DNA of 64,000 nucleotides from Pseudomonadota bacterium (lineage in GTDB: Bacteria > Desulfobacterota > Binatia > Binatales > Binataceae), in the NCBI GenBank assembly GCA_021325025.1, contig JAJPHZ010000038.1, positions 62,001 through 126,000 on the forward strand. Reading direction: 5' to 3'. Each line of letters opens with the position of its first letter. Positions within the stretch are counted from its first letter, which is position 1. Of the stretch, positions 59,212 to 64,000 are shown in pieces. Position numbers and translations under genes: made by a program. The notes beneath the pieces are model-generated. The model made no database searches, had not been told where the DNA came from, and worked only from the letters and a program-made list of their open reading frames with translations.

Positions 59212-60485
59212 CGAATCGTCATCCCGGTAGCGTATTCAAGATGCACCAGGCTCTGGTGATATTGGGCCAGGGCGCGCAGGTAGGAAACACGTGTCTCGAT
59301 GCGCATCCGTTCGGCGTCGAGGAAACGGATGAGGTCCGCACCGCCGATATGGTAGGCCTCGCGGGTAATCTCGAGGTTACGGCTGGCGCGTTCGTTCATC
59401 GCCGGCATAATGCGCTCGAGCGCTTCCAGGCTGCGGCGGTATTGCTTGAGTGCGCTGGCAACCTCCGCGCGAATCGCCAGTTCCTGTGCCTTGACGCCCA
59501 GCTTTGCAATTCTCAACTCGGCATCGGCGGCCGCGATGCGGCCCTGATTGCGGTTGAACAGCGGCAGTGCGGCCTTCACACCGAAGAACAGCGTATCGCG
59601 TCCCACGAACTGGTCATAGCCGCTCCAACGCTTGTATCCCAGCATCAAGTCGGGATCCGGAATCGCGTTGGCGCGCTCCAGCCGGGCAGTGGCCTGAGCC
59701 TGTTGAAGGCGCGCGTTGGCAAGGCGCACCTCGGGACGCTGCCGCAGCACTACGTCGAGGCTGGGCAGCTTGAGCGCCGCAATTGCTTGCAGCGAATCGG
59801 TGAAGGTGACGCTTTGCGGAAAATCGCCGGCGCCCATTTCCTGATAAAGCCCGACCAAAGTGCGATCTGCTTCCGCCGCCGCCAAATTGGCGCTGGCAGC
59901 GAGGCGATCGCTTTCGAGCTGGATGCGCAACAGGTCAGCCCCGGCGGCGGCTCCTTCATGCACCCGTGCCCGGCTGTAAGCAACCATACGGCTTAAGGTT
60001 GCTGCTTCCTCACGATACAGTTCGCGGACCATCGCCGCAGCGCTGGCCCCCCAATAGGCCAACGCCACGCGCGCGGCCAGTTGCCGCAGTGCGATTTCGG
60101 CTTCCAGACCGCTCACGGCAATGCCGGCCTGAGCCGCCGCCACCCGCCGCTGGCGTTTGCCGCCCAATTCGATGGTCTGGCTGGCGTAAATGTAGTCGTC
60201 GGTCTGGTTGGAAAAAGTGAATCCAGGCGCTCCACCCAGCGGCTCATTTTCCGAGGTCGCGGTCAAGACAGGATTGGGAATCAGACCGGCTTGGGTGCGC
60301 ATGCCTTGGGCGACGTCAATCCGCTGGTGCGCAATGTCTATCAAGGGATTGTGTTCGCGCGCAATCTGCAGCGCCTGCGCCAGGCTGAGGGTGGGCGTTT
60401 GGGCCGCAGCAATCCCGGCCGCAGCCCCGATCCAAACCAGCGCAAATGCCGCCGTCCCTATGCCAAAAAGCGAACCGATCTTCAT
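59208..60485 (-). CDS. TolC-family outer-membrane efflux protein, CzcC-like
   Basis: The 425-residue protein has a signal peptide (AALVWIGAAAGIAAAQ region). Two outer-membrane-efflux repeats follow (LSLAQALQIAREHNPLI, then LDVVLRQRPEVRLANARLQ) with long amphipathic helices. It should form the trimeric outer-membrane duct of the metal pump. First gene of the order czcC-czcB-czcA; GAGGTG lies 8 bases before its ATG. Confidence 0.92.
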   Translation of the reverse strand: MKIGSLFGIGTAAFALVWIGAAAGIAAAQTPTLSLAQALQIAREHNPLIDIAHQRIDVAQGMRTQAGLIPNPVLTATSENEPLGGAPGFTFSNQTDDYIYASQTIELGGKRQRRVAAAQAGIAVSGLEAEIALRQLAARVALAYWGASAAAMVRELYREEAATLSRMVAYSRARVHEGAAAGADLLRIQLESDRLAASANLAAAEADRTLVGLYQEMGAGDFPQSVTFTDSLQAIAALKLPSLDVVLRQRPEVRLANARLQQAQATARLERANAIPDPDLMLGYKRWSGYDQFVGRDTLFFGVKAALPLFNRNQGRIAAADAELRIAKLGVKAQELAIRAEVASALKQYRRSLEALERIMPAMNERASRNLEITREAYHIGGADLIRFLDAERMRIETRVSYLRALAQYHQSLVHLEYATGMTIR

Positions 60486-60547
60486 CTCCCGTGCACCTCA
60501 GGCCCCAGCCTAGACCGCGCAAGGTCCGGAGGCAGCCCACAGAAGCG

Positions 60548-60958
60548 TCAAATCTTGACCTTGGGATAGCGCTTGCGCATCCAGGCAGCGAACTTCTCCG
60601 GCGCGGGCATGGTTGACAGGCGGCCCTGGCGCACCAGCGCCCAATCGTCGAACTGCCTGGTCTGCTTGATTTCCGCCAGCGTCACCGGCGGCTCCAGGCG
60701 CTGCATGAACTCCAGGTCGACCACCGCCGATTTTGGATTTTTGGGGTCGTCGCGCGGCGCCGAGCGCACCACCGCCATCCCCACAATCGCCGACACGCCA
60801 CCGCTATGATAGATAAACACACGATCGCCCGGATGCATCTGGCGAATTGCGCGAACCGCCTGCGGATTGGTCACGCCGTCCCATACCGTACGCGCCTCGC
60901 GTTCGAGATCGTCGATTGAATAAGTCTCGGGGTCGGTCTTGGCCAAAAAATAGTTCAT
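60548..60958 (-). CDS. EVE-domain protein
   Basis: The ~136-residue single-domain protein of the PUA-like EVE family has NYFLAKTDPETYSIDDL, VWDGVTNPQAVRAIRQM and GDRVFIYHSG. EVE/YTH-like domains recognise modified bases in DNA or RNA. Stand-alone bacterial members are common and often uncharacterised. ATG at 60958 has GAGGA about 6 bases upstream. Divergent from the Fpg-like glycosylase across 78 bases, which may be a functional link (modified/damaged bases), by inference. Confidence 0.92.
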   Translation of the reverse strand: MNYFLAKTDPETYSIDDLEREARTVWDGVTNPQAVRAIRQMHPGDRVFIYHSGGVSAIVGMAVVRSAPRDDPKNPKSAVVDLEFMQRLEPPVTLAEIKQTRQFDDWALVRQGRLSTMPAPEKFAAWMRKRYPKVKI

Positions 60959-61036
60959 GCGTGTCCTCTTTGGCTGCAAGATGGGGTAAATCTACCATAC
61001 GCGGCGCTAAAGACGCTTGACCCGCGGCGCGCGATT

Positions 61037-61936
61037 ATGCCGGAACTGCCCGACGTCACGGTTTACGTCGAAGCTCTGCGCGAGCGCATCATCGGCCACA
61101 AGCTGATGCGCGTCGTGCTCAAGAGCCCCTTTGTGCTGCGCTCGGCCCATCCGCCGCTGACGGCGCTGCACGGCAGAACCGTCCATGAGGTGAGAAGGCT
61201 CGGCAAGCAGATCGCCATCGCCGTCGAAGGCGGGCTGTGGCTGGTACTGCATCTGAAAATCGCCGGACGGCTGCACTGGCAGACTCTCGCGCCCAAGCTC
61301 GGCGGCAGAAACACCCTGGCAGCGTTCGAGTTTGAGGGCGGATGGTTGTGGCTGACCGAAGCCGGCACCCAGCGGCGCGCGGCGATGCATGTGGTCGAGG
61401 GCGAAGACGGGCTTTTAGCGCTGCACGCCGGTGGAGTCGAACCGTTGGAAGCCGACGCGGCCGCTTTTGCCGCCGCGCTGCGCGTGGAAAACCATACGCT
61501 CAAGCGCGCCCTCACCGATCCTCATCTGATAAGCGGCATCGGCAACGCCTACTCCGACGAGATTCTGCATCGCGCCCAGCTCTCGCCGGTCGCGATGACG
61601 CACAAGCTTAGTGATGAAGAGATGCAGCGGCTGTATACAGCAACGCGCCAAGTCCTGATCGAATGGACCGCCCGCTTGCGCGCGCAGACGGGTGGCGAAT
61701 TTCCCGAAGGCGTCACCGCGTTTCGTGCCGGGATGGCGGTGCATGGTCGCTTTGGCCAGCCCTGTCCGCGATGCGGCGCCAGGGTGCAGCGCATCCGCTA
61801 TGCCGCCAACGAGACCAATTACTGCGCGCGATGTCAGACCGGCGGACGCCTGCTTGCCGACCGCGCACTCTCCCGCCTGATGCACGAAGACTGGCCGCGC
61901 ACGCTGGAGGAACTGGAGGCGCTGCGCAAGCGCTGA
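61037..61936 (+). CDS. Fpg/Nei-family DNA glycosylase
   Basis: The 299-residue protein removes oxidised bases and cleaves the AP site. It begins MPELPDVTVYVE, keeping the catalytic Pro1 (after Met removal) and Glu2, with Asp in place of the usual Glu5. RRLGKQIAI supplies the conserved Lys, and GIGNAYSDEILHRA the H2TH motif. The C-terminal zinc finger is CPRCG...CARCQ. The PELPDV start and C-terminal extension after the finger suggest a divergent Fpg/Nei2-like branch. Confidence 0.93.
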   Translation: MPELPDVTVYVEALRERIIGHKLMRVVLKSPFVLRSAHPPLTALHGRTVHEVRRLGKQIAIAVEGGLWLVLHLKIAGRLHWQTLAPKLGGRNTLAAFEFEGGWLWLTEAGTQRRAAMHVVEGEDGLLALHAGGVEPLEADAAAFAAALRVENHTLKRALTDPHLISGIGNAYSDEILHRAQLSPVAMTHKLSDEEMQRLYTATRQVLIEWTARLRAQTGGEFPEGVTAFRAGMAVHGRFGQPCPRCGARVQRIRYAANETNYCARCQTGGRLLADRALSRLMHEDWPRTLEELEALRKR

Positions 61937-61938
61937 TT

Positions 61939-62124
61939 TTACTGCTCGAAGAAGGCCGCGATTGCGGCCAGCACGAAGCATCCGATCGCGATTGCCGCAA
62001 GCGCCACAAACAGCCGCACCAAAAATGGCGGCTCAATCACGAAGAACAAGACCGCGCCGGTGATAAACGCAAGCACGCAGGCGACCAGCGCGAACACGAT
62101 GCTTACCCGGCGCAGCTGCTCCAT
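61939..62124 (-). CDS. Small two-helix membrane protein
   Basis: The 61-residue protein consists almost wholly of two hydrophobic helices (VFALVACVLAFITGAVLFF and LVRLFVALAAIAIGCFVLAA) with short charged ends. Composition and reading frame look genuine. No family assigned. It starts 42 bases after the CoA-transferase stop and may share its transcript. Confidence 0.6.
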   Translation of the reverse strand: MEQLRRVSIVFALVACVLAFITGAVLFFVIEPPFLVRLFVALAAIAIGCFVLAAIAAFFEQ

Positions 62125-62166
62125 CGCTATCGGCCGCCTGCTCAGGCTTAAGACCGGGCGCAGATC

Positions 62167-63339
62167 CTACTTGATAATGCCGCCCGAGCGCAGCTCCTCG
62201 ATCTCGCCGCGCTCGAGCCCGCATTCGCGCAGGACCTCCTCGGTATGTTCGCCCAGGCGCGGCGGAATCCGCCGCATCTGCATCGGCGTCTCCGAAAAGC
62301 GCGCGGCGCAGCGATTGGCGCGCACCTTGCCCACGCCCGGATAGTCGTACATGAAGAAAATCTGGTTGGCGATCGCGTCGGCGTCCTCGAACAGCGACTC
62401 ATAGTTATGAATCGGCGCGCAGGGGACGTCCTGCGCGGCGAGCGCGGCCAGCAGCTCGGCGCTGTCGCGCTCCTGGTAGAGTTGGGCGCTGTTGCGCAGG
62501 ATGGCGCGCACACGCTCCATCCGCGGCACGTTCTCGTCCCACCATTCGGGATGCCCCAGCGCGACGGTGATGCCGCGATACTGCGCGTCGGTCAGGGGGC
62601 CGACCGAGATATAACCGTCGCGCGTCTTGAACGGCTCGACGGTGACGCTGCGCGGCATCTGGTCCTTGAATTCCTCCGGCGGCTGCAGGACATGGGGAAA
62701 GCCGGTGTCGTTAAAATTGAACGCGATCAGCGCCTCCAGCATCGGCACCCTGATGTACTGGCCCACACCGCGGTTGCGCGCGGCGTGCAGCGCGCTGACC
62801 ATGCACAGCGCAGCGGTGATCCCGGCGATCTTGTCGGCCATCGCCATCTGCACGCCCATCGGACGGCCGATGCGCGCCCCCTGCAGATGACTTAGCCCGG
62901 AGTAGCCCTGGATCAACGGGTCGTAGGCGGGTGCATTGGCGTTGGGGCCGTCAGGGCCGAAGCCGGAGATCGAGCAATAGACAATCTTGTGATTGACGCG
63001 GCGGATATCGGCGTAACCCACGCCCAGGCGGTCGGCAACACCCGGGCGATTGTTTTCGATAAACGCGTCGGCCCGCGCCGCCATCCGACGCACCAGGTCG
63101 CGGCCCCCGTCCTTTTGCAGGTCGACGACGATCGAGCGTTTGTTGCGGTTGAAGGACAAGAAGCCCACCGACATGCCGTTCTTCTGCGGCCGGCTGAAGG
63201 TGCGCAGCGAGTCACCCTCGGGCGCTTCGATCTTGATGATGTCGGCGCCCAGGTCGCCCAGCAGCATCGTGCAAAAGGGTCCGGAGATTACCGAAGTCAA
63301 ATCCAGGATACGAAAACCTGCCAATGGTCCGTCGGTCAT
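62167..63339 (-). CDS. CaiB/BaiF family CoA-transferase
   Basis: The ~390-residue class III CoA-transferase has LAGFRILDLTSVISGPF, LLGDLGADIIKIE, NKRSIVVDL and FIENNRPGVADRLG. These enzymes move CoA between acids through an acyl-enzyme anhydride on an Asp; here the aligned motif reads RVPMLEAL, with Glu where Asp is usual. Subfamilies with Glu exist, so activity is plausible. ATG at 63339 has GAGAGGA 5 bases upstream. A longer frame upstream runs antisense through the tRNA and is not coding. Confidence 0.9.
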   Translation of the reverse strand: MTDGPLAGFRILDLTSVISGPFCTMLLGDLGADIIKIEAPEGDSLRTFSRPQKNGMSVGFLSFNRNKRSIVVDLQKDGGRDLVRRMAARADAFIENNRPGVADRLGVGYADIRRVNHKIVYCSISGFGPDGPNANAPAYDPLIQGYSGLSHLQGARIGRPMGVQMAMADKIAGITAALCMVSALHAARNRGVGQYIRVPMLEALIAFNFNDTGFPHVLQPPEEFKDQMPRSVTVEPFKTRDGYISVGPLTDAQYRGITVALGHPEWWDENVPRMERVRAILRNSAQLYQERDSAELLAALAAQDVPCAPIHNYESLFEDADAIANQIFFMYDYPGVGKVRANRCAARFSETPMQMRRIPPRLGEHTEEVLRECGLERGEIEELRSGGIIK

Positions 63340-63482
63340 TGCCCTGCCGTCCTCTCCCGCGCCCGATGAAATGCGGCTTAGAACTACCATGCGCACGCCG
63401 CGCGCGCGAGCATCGGGGGCTGCGTCTTGAAACAACCGCCGCGGCCGGTTAAACCATCTGGCTTCAGGTGGCCGCCGCCGTG

Positions 63483-63488
63483 TACAAT
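63483..63488 (+). promoter_or_regulatory. Possible -10 box of the tRNA-Leu promoter
   Basis: TACAAT lies 23 bases upstream of the tRNA 5' end, placing a transcription start near 63495. No good -35 is seen at the expected distance. Weak call. Confidence 0.35.
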
Positions 63489-63510
63489 CCTTCGGCGACC
63501 CGAGCTGCCC

Positions 63511-63596
63511 GCGAGAGTGGCGGAATGGCAGACGCGCAAGGCTCAGGACCTTGTGAGGGCAACCTCGTGGGGGTTCAAGTCCCCCCTCTCGCACCA
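63511..63596 (+). tRNA. tRNA-Leu (anticodon CAG), CCA encoded
   Basis: A full cloverleaf is readable. The acceptor arms GCGAGAG (63511-63517) and CTCTCGC (63586-63592) pair perfectly, the anticodon stem CAAGG/CCTTG encloses CTCAGGA (anticodon CAG), and a long class II variable arm is present. The T stem GGGGG/CCCCC flanks TTCAAGT. Discriminator A and a genomic CCA follow. It decodes CUG, the expected major Leu codon in a high-GC genome. Confidence 0.97.
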
Positions 63597-63881
63597 TCCC
63601 CATGGCGCCATCCGGTTCTTTTCCGCGCGACTGCGCGCCGGCTGCGACGCTCCCGGCTGTAAAGCGCGCGTACGAGCGGCTTGCGGACACTGCGAAGCGT
63701 CAGTGCGCGAGGCCTTTTCGACCTCTGTTTGATCCGCAACATTACGGGCGATCGTTTGTGCGCGGCGAGACCAGGCAAAACCGGCGCATGTTGAATCCCT
63801 TGGCTGGCTGTTAATATGATCGCACATCGCTGGCCGGCTTTGCGGCGCGCGGTCAATCTGCCACTGACGGACTGACTCCAG

Positions 63882-64000
63882 TTGGAACTAAGCAAGACAT
63901 TCGATCCTAAAATCGCCGAGCGCTGGTATGAGCGCTGGGTGGAGCTGGGCTACTTCACCGCCGACCCGGCGCGGCCGGGGCCGGTGTTTTCGATCGTCAT
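63882..64000 (+). CDS. valS: Valyl-tRNA synthetase, N-terminal fragment (gene continues past window)
   Basis: From TTG at 63882 the frame reads MELSKTFDPKIAERWYERW, then VELGYFTADP and PVFSIV, the typical N-terminus of ValRS (ELPKTYDP...RWY). An in-frame TGA lies three codons upstream and no ATG or GTG is available, so TTG is the start. The gene is cut by the window end. It follows tRNA-Leu by 285 bases. Confidence 0.88.
   Translation, partial: MELSKTFDPKIAERWYERWVELGYFTADPARPGPVFSIV

Noticed and set aside
63511-63596. tRNA as an integration (att) site for a mobile element
   Set aside because: No integrase, no direct repeat of the tRNA 3' end and ordinary core genes on both sides.
63340-63690. 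Upstream extension of the CoA-transferase frame
   Set aside because: It reads through the complement of tRNA-Leu, and the ATG at 63339 has a good ribosome site directly before the conserved domain.

Overview
The window is a high-GC, densely coded piece of a bacterial chromosome. It has a Gram-negative envelope signature: a complete RND efflux pump with a TolC-type outer-membrane protein, several lipoproteins and a periplasmic DsbA-like protein. Core gene orders (rpmE-prfA-prmC-murA-his and yebC-ruvC-ruvA-ruvB) together with acyl-CoA, CaiB/BaiF and luciferase-like genes resemble deltaproteobacterial-grade lineages. Candidatus Binatota (Desulfobacterota_B) or Rokubacteria-like organisms are my best guess, by inference only. 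I see no CRISPR array, phage, transposase or integrase.

Layout. 1-7.8 kb: end of a TPR/SH3 protein, a DnaQ-UvrC fusion nuclease, a nitroreductase, a hendecad-repeat coiled-coil protein, an orphan NarL-type response regulator, a UPF0182 membrane protein and a DUF1232 protein. 7.9-12 kb: a TPP-dependent decarboxylase-like enzyme converging, across a bidirectional terminator, on an ADP-forming acyl-CoA synthetase-like protein. 12.2-20.3 kb: a long minus-strand operon rpmE-prfA-prmC-murA-hisD-hisB-hisA-OPT transporter with overlapping genes; hisA appears to use a CTG start. 20.3-26.5 kb: a secreted protein of unknown function, a luciferase-like oxidoreductase, the Holliday-junction operon yebC-ruvC-ruvA-ruvB and a lipoprotein. 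26.5-36 kb: an exported phosphoesterase, a LOG-family hydrolase, a 1009-residue double GT-C glycosyltransferase coupled to a membrane-anchored protein with a possible sugar-binding lumenal domain, a DsbA-like protein and a DUF4382 lipoprotein.

36-39.6 kb: a catabolic minus-strand cluster (dienelactone hydrolase, acyl-CoA dehydrogenase, SDR, fumarylacetoacetase-like). 40-42.6 kb: a small secreted protein, a fatty-acid desaturase, an RRM protein and an exported protein. 42.7-48.6 kb: TCA-cycle block icd-(unknown)-mdh-sucC-sucD-ndk. 48.7-52.6 kb: MoxR ATPase plus VWA protein, a bifunctional-nuclease-family protein, and a membrane TPR protein whose start codon abuts an intrinsic terminator. 52.8-63.4 kb: FAD oxidoreductase, NRDE/TANGO2 protein, CzcCBA-type efflux operon, EVE-domain protein, Fpg/Nei glycosylase, small membrane protein and a CaiB/BaiF CoA-transferase. 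63.5-64 kb: tRNA-Leu(CAG) and the first 119 bases of valS (TTG start).

No wholly new defence or mobile system is visible. The most unusual items are the fused double GT-C enzyme with its coupled partner, the CTG start of hisA, the terminator abutting a start codon, and a structured 14-bp inverted repeat near 35.8 kb.
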